NCBI RefSeq assembly: GCF_026151205.1 | Contig: NC_087083.1 | Coordinates: 12,150,944 to 12,214,943 of the forward strand | From: Bolinopsis microptera | Taxonomy: Eukaryota; Ctenophora; Tentaculata; Lobata; Bolinopsidae | DNA: 64,000 nucleotides | Direction: 5' to 3' | Part shown: positions 1 to 12,200 of the stretch, piece after piece | Layout of the letters: every line of letters starts with the position of its first letter | How positions within the stretch are numbered: the stretch's first letter is position 1 | The notes under the pieces: model-generated | Database searches by the model: none | What the model saw: only the letters and a program-made list of their open reading frames with translations | What the model was told of the DNA's origin: nothing | Program-made: the position numbers and the translations under genes

Positions 1-126
1 AGTTTCCAAGAAAACTTTGAAAATTGTTGACTAAATTTCACTAAATTTTTGACTAAATTTCAGGAAAAAAATTTGGAAACCTAAATTAAAAAGTTGGCCC
101 TTTTTGGCCCCTTGCCCAGATTTCAT

Positions 127-180
127 GGGGGGGGGGGCGATGGCCCCCCCCCCCCCCCCCTGCCCCCCCCCCCCCCCCCC
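127..180. repeat. G and C homopolymer runs
   Basis: G x 11 then C x 17 and C x 18 with small interruptions. Length is likely unreliable in any assembly. Confidence 0.9.
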
Positions 181-3100
181 GCTTCCTACACCCCTGTCCC
201 AGCACCTCCTCTGCAAGTGCATCCAGAACATGACGCTCAAAATGAGGATAATTGGTAAACCCCTACGCGACGGAGGATCTTAACAACAGTAAACTCAACC
301 ATATCTTCAAATTTGTGGAACAGTCGACAAGACTGGATAGGGAAAACTCTTTTGGGTAACCTCCTTGGATTCTTCACCAGGAACTTTCGCTTAATCCCAC
401 ACTAGGAACTCAACCTAGACCCATCTCCGCATAGAGACATATCTCCCAGGCTTTGACCTTGCTCGGAAGTCCCTATCTGCCCGCAGAAGTATTACAACGG
501 AAATGGGTTTGCTCTGAGCCAGGTAGCGACAGCTTAAAGGCTCCAGGGGTCTGTTGCATTAATAATAATAGGATTATGGCCACATGGCCATCTCGACAAA
601 ACTTGAAACCCAACTGCACTCTACGCTATTGCAGTTCGCACAATATTATCAAAAAGATTAATTATTTTTAGGACGTTAACATGATATTTATTTAGCATTG
701 ATATTTATTATTTTATAATTTCGTATACACTTTGGGAGTCCTGGCGTGCAGCTAGCAGGGGTTGCATTCTGTGGGTACGGCGATAAGACCTCCCTATTAA
801 AGTAGGAGGCCAGAAACCGTTGACCAGAACAGAGAGATACCAGGCATCTCGGGGGAAATAAAAGTGCACTGTATAGAATAAAATCGGTATAAGGAAGTTC
901 ACGACACGATCCCAATCGTTTAGCCTCTCAAATAAATTGACTAGAGTCAGATATATCCCATGATGCATGAGGGCATTACATTATGTGGGACACGAGGGCA
1001 GAGGGCACCGCCCTCGTTTCCTCCAACCTCGAGTTCGGTTCCCATTGAGTGGTATTGTCATGGAATAGTCGCCACCAAATGCGATAAGAGCTATAATAAA
1101 TCACATTTCTTCCACAAAACTAGCTAATAAACTTAAAGTTTAAGTTTGGGGGAAAGAAGGGGTCGATATATCGAGGTACTCGATATAGAGTGGCCCAATA
1201 TATACCTAGACTATAGAGGTTCGATTGTAAAACAGTAAATGGTCGGTCTGTTCATTCATAATTTATAATAGGAGGCAGTACGCGGCACAAACCATGCGTT
1301 ACGGAGTACTTAATTTAAATTGATATTACTTCCTTTTGTCTGGACAAAGAAGACACTGGGGCGGTCCACTCGACCCAATTTTTGTTAAAAATTTATATAC
1401 CTGAACCTCTTACTCTCCAAAGTGTTAAATTAAGTTAACTTTAATAGAAAAAAATTTCTATTTGAGAAAAGACACATATATATCAGCATTCCTTACCCTA
1501 TCAAAAATGATATCACGAAGCACCCCATATCGTCGTTGTAAGAATCGCTCCTAAATTCTCATGAACTCTATAAATCTTGAAGAAATAAAATAAAACATAG
1601 CAAACAGTCAAATAAACTTAATAAGTTAAATTAAAAACATAGGAAGGAATGATGGGTAGCGGGACGGTAAATACTTTGTCAATTTGGAGGGTAGAGTCAC
1701 GTGATGGGAGAAGGAATATGATTTATAATTGGATGAAAAAGTTCTACTAATTATAGTTATACAATTATACAATTATAGTAGAATAATGTCGCACAAAAGT
1801 ATATATAATAAATCCGCATATTTATCATAAAATATATCCTGATTTAACTTTAAGATTGGCGAGGATAGCGAAGATAATGATGTAACAGAATTGCAAAAAT
1901 CCCCGATTCAAGGATGAAAATAATTTCGACCTTACTAATGATGATGCTAAGAATGTGATTAGTAAATCGAGAATGTTATTAATGATATGTCCCAACAGTG
2001 AGATTCGCAAAAAAATAACGACACAGCTACTAACTTACGAAATATTAATCTAAATAATTCAAAAAATTATTTCTGCTGTATGTAATTATGTATTTGACCA
2101 AAACCCATAATCATGGGTAGAGTGGACCGCTGCCAGTGTCTCTCTTTCCCAAACAAAAAGAAATGATATTAATTTGGTTGACCGTTTTCAATGCAAAATG
2201 ATACCGAGAATGAAATCGGTCGCTCGCTTTTCCCAGTGGTGGTAGTAAGTCATACCAGAAAGAATTGTTTCAATTGGGCACTCAGTGACTGAGCTATTAA
2301 GGCCAACGTATAGGTACTGACTTTTGGCCCACCCTGTGTATATATGTATTTATGTAAATTGTGGGTGGTGTCGTCTGCTGACAGTGCTCAATCGGCAAGA
2401 CGAGAGCTAGATGTATATATGTATGTATATATGTATCACGACAATCTATCGTAAAACAGGGGTTCCAGAAAACCCACTTTTTGATACTCCTGAAACACGA
2501 AATTTGTTTTACAGTCGATTTGGTCAACGTCTAGACGCCCTGCAAAGTTTCAGAACTCTAACTCAATTTTAACATGGTTTTTAAGTCACCTGAATATGGC
2601 GATTTTGGGTTTTTTAAACCAAATTTCGTATAACATGCTGGCGCGTATTTTGCGCAAATTTCTTAAAAACCTCCACATAACTATATCTTATTCCTGTCAT
2701 CTTTAACATTGAATTAGAATGACTTGAACTTAAATATACCTGCTGAACTACTTTCGATGAGTCTTAATGCCAGAAAATCAATAAAGGGGGTATTAAAGTA
2801 AAGGGGGTAAATAGTAAAGGGGGTAAATAGTATTGTGAATATAAGAGGCACGGTCATACTTGCCAGCATTGTGATATAATTGAAGATGCACATTTATTGT
2901 ACTAACAAAATAGGAACCGACCAGTGCAGCAAGGAAAACACGCAAGGCCCAAACTACGAACACATGCATGGCATTGGTACTGTTGTGCCAGATAACACCA
3001 ACAAACTTCCACATGTTACAAGAAGTCAGCAATAATTATATTCCTTGACAGGACGACAGCATCTGATCCGAAAAGTACTAAACACCCGAACTATAAAATC

Positions 3101-3640
3101 TGTGATAGTCGCACCACCGTCGAGCAAAGGAAACTGGCTGATCTGAAAATTGGTGGACTGATGACTATCGAAAATGCCAAGAAACTACAGCTGTGCTTTG
3201 CTCAACTTGATCGTAGAGTCAAGAGTGTGTTCTAGAAATAAACCGAAGATGCAGCTCTCTCACGTTCAAGACACTCTGACCGAGGGTAATCGGTCTTTTC
3301 TAATGACATAATGGCCTTTGTTTTAATCCTAAGTTTATGGGGAGTTAGCATTGGGTTTACTTGCCACAACAAAGCAGGAACCCTCTGCTTGAAATGCTCA
3401 TGAATAAAACATTGTTATGTTGTTGGTCTGGGGATGTGCTCCAACTTCTTTCTTTGTGTTACAAGATAATCACACATAAGCGGGTCTTTAACATCTGCTG
3501 ACAGTTTACAAGCTACAATGAACGTACTGTTCACTAAGAACACTGACTGGATGGACCTTGGCAAAAAGCCAAGGACTTACAGCTTCTTGGGATTGACACT
3601 ATGTTCACCACCATTGGTAATGCTGTCCGAGACAGTGCCC
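181..3640. other. 3' flank region without a recognisable gene
   Basis: Only short frames occur, on both strands, with AT-rich composition. The solo mariner end at 2,225-2,336 is the one feature I can name. A GGGGGTAAATAGTA repeat lies at 2,786-2,832. Confidence 0.6.
2225..2336 (-). mobile_element. Solo mariner-like end related to the 12.8-kb element
   Basis: The last 110 bp repeat, in inverted orientation, the first 105 bp of the element at 12,756, down to the terminal CCCACCCTG. The other end was not found. Confidence 0.65.
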
Positions 3641-3642
3641 GT

Positions 3643-3744
3643 AGTTACACTACTAGTAACACTACTAGTAACACTACTAGTAACACTACTAGTAACACTA
3701 CTAGTTACACTACTAGTAACACTACTAGTTACACTACTAGTAAT
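3643..3744. repeat. 12-bp tandem repeat (ACACTACTAGTA)
   Basis: About eight copies; the sequence shares the ACTACTAGT core with the satellite that begins 100 bp downstream. Confidence 0.9.
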
Positions 3745-3840
3745 ATTTGTAGATAATGTTCACCTTTAAGTAAACGGTTAAAAGTAGTATTACTAGTATC
3801 CCATGGAGACTGAAAATATATCTTGCAGAACCTGGTTGGA

Positions 3841-5061
3841 AACAACCTATCACTACTAGTAGTCACCATAGTTACACTACTAGTTACCATAGTAAAACCA
3901 CCTATCACTACTAGTAGTCACCATAGTTACACTACTAGTTACCATAGTAAAACCAACTATCACTACTACTAGTTACCATAGTTACACTACTAGTTAGCAT
4001 CGTAAAACCACCTATCACTACTAGTAGTCACCATAGTTACACTACTAGTTAGCATAGTAAAACCACCTATCACTACTACTAGTTACCATAGTTACACTAC
4101 TAGTTAGCATAGTAAAACCAACTATCACTACTACTAGTTACCATAGTTACACTACTAGTTACCATAGTAAAACCAACTATCACTACTACTAGTTACCATA
4201 GTTACACTACTAGTTACCATAGTAAAACCACCTATCACTACTACTAGTCACCATAGTTACACTACTAGTTAGCATAGTAAAACCAACTATCACTACTACT
4301 AGTTACCATAGTTACACTACTAGTTACCATAGTAAAACCAACTATCACTACTACTAGTTACCATAGTTACACTACTAGTTACCATAGTAAAACAACCTAT
4401 CACTACTAGTAGTCACCATAGTTACACTACTAGTTAGCATAGTAAAACCACCTATCACTACTACTAGTTACCATAGTTACACTACTAGTTAGCATAGTAA
4501 AACCACCTATCACTACTACTAGTTACCATAGTTACACTACTAGTTAGCATAGTAAAACCACCTATCACTACTACTAGTTACCATAGTTACACTACTAGTT
4601 ACCATAGTAAAACCAACTATCACTACTACTAGTTACCATAGTTACACTACTAGTTAGCATCGTAAAACCACCTATCACTACTACTAGTCACCATAGTTAC
4701 ACTACTAGTTAGCATAGTAAAACCACCTATCACTACTACTAGTTACCATAGTTACACTACTAGTTACCATAGTAAAACCACCTATCACGACTACTAGTTA
4801 CCATAGTTACACTACTAGTTAGCATAGTAAAACCACCTATCACTACTACTAGTTACCATAGTTACACTACTAGTTAGCATAGTAAAACCACCTATCACTA
4901 CTACTAGTTACCATAGTTACACTACTAGTTACCATATTAAAACCACCTATCACGACTACTAGTTACCATAGTTACTCTACTAGTAACCATAGTAAAACAA
5001 TTCTATCACTACTACTAGTTACCATAGTTACAATACTAGTTACCATAGTAAAACGACCTAT
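3841..5061. repeat. 55-bp satellite, about 22 copies
   Basis: Units alternate two half-motifs, CACCATAGTTACACTACTAG and CATAGTAAAACCACCTATCA, with CTACTAGTAG variants. It is related to the 21-bp array inside the TOGARAM1 gene at 7.1 kb. Confidence 0.92.
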
Positions 5062-6041
5062 CGCGGAGCTAACAAGAATTTCGCCGCGGTTTCACCACGC
5101 ACGATCAAGTTTCCCTACAAAGTAATTGTTTTACTAATTGTATAATAATTGTATCCCAGAGTGGTGTTTGGCGCATGTAATAATCGTTTTTATTATATTA
5201 GGCGTGCAAAACTTGAAAACTCTGAGCGCATCTAGGGTGTCGCCGTCATGTCGAGCGTGGAGCTAAAAATCCTGGATGCAGCCAAGTTCGACGATTTGCA
5301 TTTTTTGTTAGGGACCGGCCCACTAAGTTCCCATCCTTTGATTGTTTTTTATAGCCGTCAGGAGAATCAATCCATCGACCTTGATTAATCCACAGTCGTA
5401 AACGATGGTGGTGGAATCGATATTGGTAGTTGATATTTGTCCAAATTGGACATGTTGAGGACAATTATCTTTTCTATATTGGGTTTTGTTCATGGTCAGA
5501 GTTGGGGCAATGGTAACGGTTGGGGTAAAGTTTTCCGTACGACCGTTTCGTTTTGCTAGAAATAAGAATACGGATACCTTATAAACCACTTATTAGGCGA
5601 GCGATTTAACAAGAGCCGAAATCATCATGAGAAATGAAACAAGCTACATTCATTATTCAGTTAAAGTTCCAAAAAGGTTTTCATTTATAATGTACATGTG
5701 CAGATACAAATTCTATAATACAAACATTTTACATTTTAAAATCAACCGACAGATGCGTCTAAAACTAAAAATATAACTGTTCCGTGTTAACCACGAATTA
5801 CTGATCTTTACAAAACAATAAATTAACATTCGCGGTGGATTAATAATAATGTACACGGCGCGTGCACACGTGCATGGACTGAGAAGCATTATTATTCCGG
5901 GAACTGAAGTGAAGAAACTTTGATGAGCACGCACAAATATGTACATGAGACTGAAAAGATACGCGCATGTGCAGCACCCTAGCTCGATCTGATGACGGTC
6001 GCCACGTGACGTCATGCCTTGGTGACGTCACGCGTAAGATG
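5062..6041. other. Region downstream of the TOGARAM1 stop
   Basis: Presumed 3' UTR and flank. CRE-like GTGACGTCAC/TGACGTCA sites cluster at 6,006-6,035. A 46-codon plus-strand frame (5,249-5,389, start MSSVELKILDAAKFDDLHFL) and an overlapping minus-strand frame look slightly coding-like but match nothing I know. Confidence 0.4.
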
Positions 6042-6278
6042 TCACGTGTTTGCGACTAAATATTCTCGAATAGTTCCCACGGTGGCGGGTTTGATCCTGT
6101 TTATTTCCGTCAATAGTTTGTTTCCCATGCACTGATAAAGGAGGCACGCCAGACGCCCCACGTAGGAGCCCAGATTGTTTGCTCCGTTGGTTTGAACCAG
6201 ACATTCGCTGTGTTCCACGATTATTGGGACTGTCATTTGTTCCACCAACTTAGGTCGCACCTCGTGCACTTGTCGCAC
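6042..6278 (-). CDS. TOGARAM1: TOGARAM1 exon 37 (end of TOG4 and stop, residues 2,249-2,326)
   Basis: It encodes VRQVHEVRPKLVEQMTVPII, then YVGRLACLLYQCMGNKLLTE and REYLVANT, followed by TGA. The last helices (A-KL..AL..QMG..L) and short tail match where vertebrate TOGARAM1 ends. No AATAAA could be placed with confidence in the 3' flank. Confidence 0.95.
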   Translation of the reverse strand: MRQVHEVRPKLVEQMTVPIIVEHSECLVQTNGANNLGSYVGRLACLLYQCMGNKLLTEINRIKPATVGTIREYLVANT

Positions 6279-9200
6279 CTGGAACAACATTCATTATTAT
6301 ATTCGTCTTACATTTTTAGAAGAGACAAGTATGAGAATAATATGAAACCGGAGACTTGTTACAAATACAAGAAACATCAAAAGGGAATATCATCCGACTA
6401 TTTTTTAGTGTCTAAGATTTTCAGTTATATACAATAATTTGAGCATTTCAATTTCACTGTAAAATGAACAACGTGCAACAGCGAAAGAAAAGAACGCAAA
6501 GTAAAAGATTTACCATATCTGAGATCTTGTCGAGTATGATAGGCTTTATTCTGGGGTTGTTCTGACTTTTGATGATCCTACAATATTCGCACACCAGTTG
6601 GGGATTATCTGAAAGCAATGTTTTGAAAGATTAAAATTCGAGAAAATTGTATCACAGCAAATTTAGCAGATCTGTTTAAACAATTACATGATATAATTAT
6701 AACTATGTCTATAAGGTGGATACTTGACAAGGGAAACTTACCAACGTGAACTTTGAACCCGTCTAATATCTGACTAGTAAGCGTAACAATGTTAGCTCGC
6801 TGGGAGGCCAGGTTAGGGACCAGCTGCTCAGTGAACGGGGTCAGAACCTGGTCCAGGGACGTCTCCAGGTGGGGCAACATCCGCAGTAGGCACTGCAGTG
6901 CGTACAGGTTTACCTGGTGGACAGGGCAGTTAGTGTTATTGCAAGGAGAGGGAATGAGGTGTTAAACATTCCATAGCTCAATAAACTCTTGCTGCACTAT
7001 AGTTGGGTGCGGTTAGGTTCGATGGGTAGGCGAGAGTATAAGTGTAACGAGAAAAGATACTTAAAATACTGGGCTCAACCTTGCTGTTAGGGTCCTTGAG
7101 ACGGGGAGTAACTAGTTACCATAGTTACACTACTAGTTACCATAGTAACATTACTAGTTACCATAGTAACACTACTAGTTACCATAGTTACACTACTAGT
7201 TACCATAGTTACACTACTAGTTACCATAGTTACACTACTAGTTACCATAGTTACACTAGTAGTTACCATAGTTACACTACTAGTTACCATAATTACACTA
7301 CTAGTTACACTACCTTGCTGTTAGGGTCCTTGAGGCGGGGAGTAAACGCATCACTTATCCGCACAATACACTGTCTGACCTCTGCTGGTTGTTTGATGGA
7401 CAAGTCTAGGAGCTCAGCTATACCAGTGTATCTGAAGTAGTTATTATTCTGCACAAAATATTGAAACATTGTTATTTACAATTACAGCATAAAATATATC
7501 TTTAACAAGAATGCATTCGGACCCAGATAAATAAAAAATGATTTCAAATTAAAGCAGTTGTCAAACGCTGCCCGCCCTATCATCTCATCGATGAAATGCA
7601 AACTCCCAACTTGAAAAACACCGTAAAAAGAAACCCACAAACCTGTCCTGCCAGTTGGATGAGTTGAGGTTCTTGTACAAACTCTGCGGCATCCTGTCAG
7701 AGTGGACCGTCTCGCGCAGGTCGCGCCGAGGACCTGGTCTGCGCGCAGTGCGCGGCGAGTTAGTCTCCAGGCTGGTGTGGAGAGAGTCTGGGTGGTCTAC
7801 CTCGTTGTGACAACTGGGAGGAGAGGAGGGTTAGTGTTAGTTTGATATTACTGGCTCTTTTGTAAAACATTTGCTATTTGTTGAAGTGATTTATGTTATT
7901 TAGGGCGATTCGATTTCGAATTCGAAACAATTAAATGATTACTGAAACGGACTCAATGTTATGATAGAAAAATGTCCATGTCAATGATAGATGGTGTGGT
8001 GCCCCAGAATTTATTTTAAGTGAGGAAACAGCAAACTGTTAGATATTTTCTGCTACAGCAAAGTAAATTCTGCGAGTCACCGTTTATGGATTATGTTTTG
8101 AATGATAACGAAAAAACACTACCAATGCTCGCGAGAAATAAATAACATTACCAGAATTTGTGATTAATAAATAACATTACCATAATTTGTGATTAAATCA
8201 TAACGGTCTTTACATCATACATCATACATCATTAACAAGTTAAATAAATGTATAGCGAACTCATTTTAATATACTTCGTAAGCTAATATATCAGCAAAGT
8301 ATAACTATAAGGAGAGAAGAAAATAAAGAAAAAAAGAAGTAAAATTCCCTGGTACCAATTCTGTAAAAACTTACAGAAAAGAAATAGCAAAAATAGAAAC
8401 TTCATTTTATGTAAATCAATAATAAAAGACTAAAATCGATGGTGAAAAGTGCGATTATTGCGACTGGTGAGTAAATCGTTTTCTTCACAATTTGTTGTTA
8501 TCCCCAAAAGATGATTTCTTGACGGGAACCAAATTTTCGGTTGACAATCTTAGAAATGAGTGACTCATTGACATAAAAAATAAGCAATCGGAAAATAAAA
8601 TGTGTCCCAATTCTAGATCATAACAATAATCCGTGATAGCTAGAAGATGATGATGTAATATGAGAAAATGAAGTGTCCACTGTTCGCTTATCCGGCGAAA
8701 CTACAGGTTTTCTTTTTGCACTGAAATGAATGAAGTTTTGGGTGAAGTTAGAGTGATGATTGGGTGAGGTAAGGGGCGGCATTTTTATAAAACTTGGGGG
8801 GGGGGGGGCTTTAAAGGACTCCGTAGTGCCTTCACATCAAGTGCTTTGTGTCTTATTGATTTCTTAAATGAAGAACTCAGGGTATTAAAATGACTTATGT
8901 GATATTGAAGAACAGATGCCAGTAGCCTTAACCGTGCCTTAACCGTGTTTTAACCGTGCCTTAACCGTGCGTAGCTACATTACCGAATTGCCCACTACTA
9001 TCACGAGGGTGAAGTGAGAGTGAAATAAAGCTTGTTAACACTCGATAAGAACCCTGAACAATTTAACAAACCTAGGTTTCCTGGATCGGTTGGCAGGGTA
9101 GGTAGCGGATAGGTTGGACTGGGCCCGTGACACGGGTTGGGACCGGTACCTGTAACATTAGCACTCGTTAAGAAAGATAAAGATAATGTATCACTATTGG

Positions 9201-12200
9201 AAATATTATTACATCCCACCTTACAAGGAAAAGCAAGATTTTACAGTAAATACAATTTAATTTCAGTGAACATTATGCACATATTATTAAATTTCCCTAC
9301 CTTCCACTTGTACGGTCAGCAGATTGAGGCAGGTTGCCCACACCCTTATTCTTGATCTTGTCGCAGAGATCCTTGAGGTTTCGGGCCGCGTTAGCAGGTA
9401 AGTGCCGCTGACACAGCGAGTCAAAGTTAGAGAGCTCCATACACCAGGAGAGGACGAGGCGTCCGTAGTACCTGGATATCACGTTACATTTAGATCACAT
9501 GACGTCACATTACGATCACGGGAGAAACATGACGTCATGTTTTCAAAATAGACATCAAACTGCTTTACGTGATAATTATAATTATAAACCTCATGACGTC
9601 ACTTATCAACAACAATATTACCTGGCTTCCTGGTTTCCATCGTGACTCAGCTTATCGACTGCGGTAATAAATTTGGGGGCGAACTCCTTGTTAAGACACT
9701 TGTTCACTCCCATACGGGACACTATGTCTTTCAAACAGGCTGCTGATATCGCACGTACGTTGGCGCTCTTGTGACTCCTACAGAACAATAGCACATCGTA
9801 TTTAGTTAGTAAGTGAGTTTCAGTGAGTTCAGCAAATGCAAAATTTAGAGATTTACTAATTATCCATTTAAATATTACTAAGTAAATAGCATGTAAATTG
9901 TGAAATCAGACTTACGTTCCGTGGTTGATAAGGGAGACAAGGACCCTGGATGGAGTTGCATTGTCCACCATTTTACTGAGGGTTGCTCCGATATCGTTCC
10001 GTATAAACTGGTTCAGCTCACCCGTTTTTATCAGAAGACATTCGCACGTGCGCTCCAGATCTGGGAAGATTGTGGTGGATGAATATATGTGAATGATATG
10101 TTGAAATAAGAATCCAGATAAACTTAACACACGAAGAAACAAAAAAAGAATTGGTCGCAAATTAAGCAAACATTACACTCGTAATGGATAGTAAATCTTA
10201 ATCTAGCAGCTCTAACCTGCGTCCATGGCAGTCTTGAGGAGTGTGAAGTAGTCTCCAATTATCTGGATAGCGAGTCTTGCTACTTGAGACCTCAGGTTGA
10301 GTACCTCAGCACATGTCAGCCGGATGTAGGTCAGAATGTCACTCTGGAATGCCTCCGGGTGATGGCGCGCCAGACGCCGCAGCACGTGCAGTCCTTGTAC
10401 CTAAAATAGGAAAAGGTGAGTGCTGATTATTAGATGTAAAATTTGGCTCTGAAAATTTGGAATACTATCAATACTCTTACTTCATAAGCATCTCTTCTCT
10501 GTCATAAAACGGATTTGATAACCCAAAAAACCAGCCCATTATTTTAATCAACGGTCCAATCTAGTAACAGTAACACGACATTATTTAATACGACATTATT
10601 TAATACCACATTATTTAATACCACAATATTATATATATATATATATATATCTACTTGAGCTTCACCATCACCGGGCATTTCGCCACTGTGATACACACAG
10701 TAGCCTTGTTTACCGACCTTTCGCCTTGATCTACCGTTATCTTATAATTGGGCTATGATATTAGGCTTTATTGCCGATTGGGGCAACTGTAGCTCGAATA
10801 CAGCTCGAATATTTTCACCGTGTATAACATATTACAATAAAATATCAACGCTGAATGTAAATTCTTAATGTTTGGCAACGGTTAATGTGTGCCTTCTCAC
10901 CACGTTTTTCATTGTTCAACCCTATTTATCATGGGACAGGTGACTGTTTTGTTGTTGAATTATACCTGTGGCTGACTTTTTGTTCGCAACTAACGATTGA
11001 TTTGCGAGATACAAACTTTTTATCAGGCTTTCTATCCGTCTAGTACAGAACCACTCCAGAACCGATCGCGCTGTTAGCTTGGCAGAGTTTCTGATTGACA
11101 AGTTGGCAAGTAGTCCCTGGATTCATTGCTGTCGATGAACATCATTAACATTCCATTCGCCTTTACAAAAGAAAACTCCAATAAAACTGTCAATTCTCTC
11201 TTGCGGGTAATGTTATGAAATTCATGCCCAGAGCAACCTGACAGCCCAACCTGCCAGGGCGTGTTACAATTGTCTTTTAGCTCGTGTATGAAACTGTGGA
11301 TTGGAAGCAACCAAAGAATTGCTTGACCAGTGTTTGACTTACCTTCAACTATAATTGTAGCTGCTGTGTGCAAATTACTTGAATACGCATAATATTTAAT
11401 TTGCGACATAATCATTCCCCCTTTGTGGATTCTGGAATCATAACAGATGCTGTAGCTGATCTATCACGAGCTTGCATAGAGCTCATTTTAAGGATTCAAA
11501 AATTAGTGGGGATTAGAAAATACAGGAACTAAGGATCACTGTTCCCGTGAGACAATTATTTAAAAAATTATAAAAGTCGCTCATCTGAGATCTTTACACT
11601 GGGTCTCTCATCGTTGAAATTCTTACAAGTCACGAGTGTGCATTTAAAAGAATTTCAACCTAAAAAATTGATCATGATTGCCTTTGTGTTTTTGTCAGCG
11701 TTGGCCATCAGGAATAATCCTTGTGAATTTGAATCTAGTCACCAAATCATACCAAACTCATCATACCATAAAGATTAAATTTGCTCAATAAATTTTCACA
11801 GATGGCGACCGACCAGGCTATTGTAAGATTGTAGTAGTACTGCTCGGTCGTCTGGCACGTTTATTAAGACAATATAGTATTATATAGCACGTTTTTTTAA
11901 GACAATACAGTATTTAGATAAGATTAAGAGGAGCAAATTCGACGAGTGGAACAGTCACGGACATTTTTTTATCAAAGAAAGGTCTTTCTTCTATTCAGTC
12001 AGCACGAGATGACTACAGTACAAAGTAAATATTCACTATTATACATAATTCTGAATGTATTGAATTTCTTAAATTAACCTTACTCTTACAAAGCCATCTT
12101 ACAATGATCTCAAATAATTTTCGCTCGTTCGGCACTAGATTATTATTGCTAGATTTGTATTGCTAGATTATTATTGCTAGATTTGTATTGCTAGATTATT

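Noticed and set aside
31-240. Glycine-rich ORF at the window start
   Set aside because: Created by C/G homopolymers; no gene structure.
708-968. 86-codon minus-strand ORF
   Set aside because: No start context, splice sites or recognisable motif; overlaps another frame of similar length.
11074-11415. 113-codon minus-strand ORF in the intron at 11 kb
   Set aside because: Not needed for TOGARAM1 phase, no promoter or homologue recognised; probably chance.
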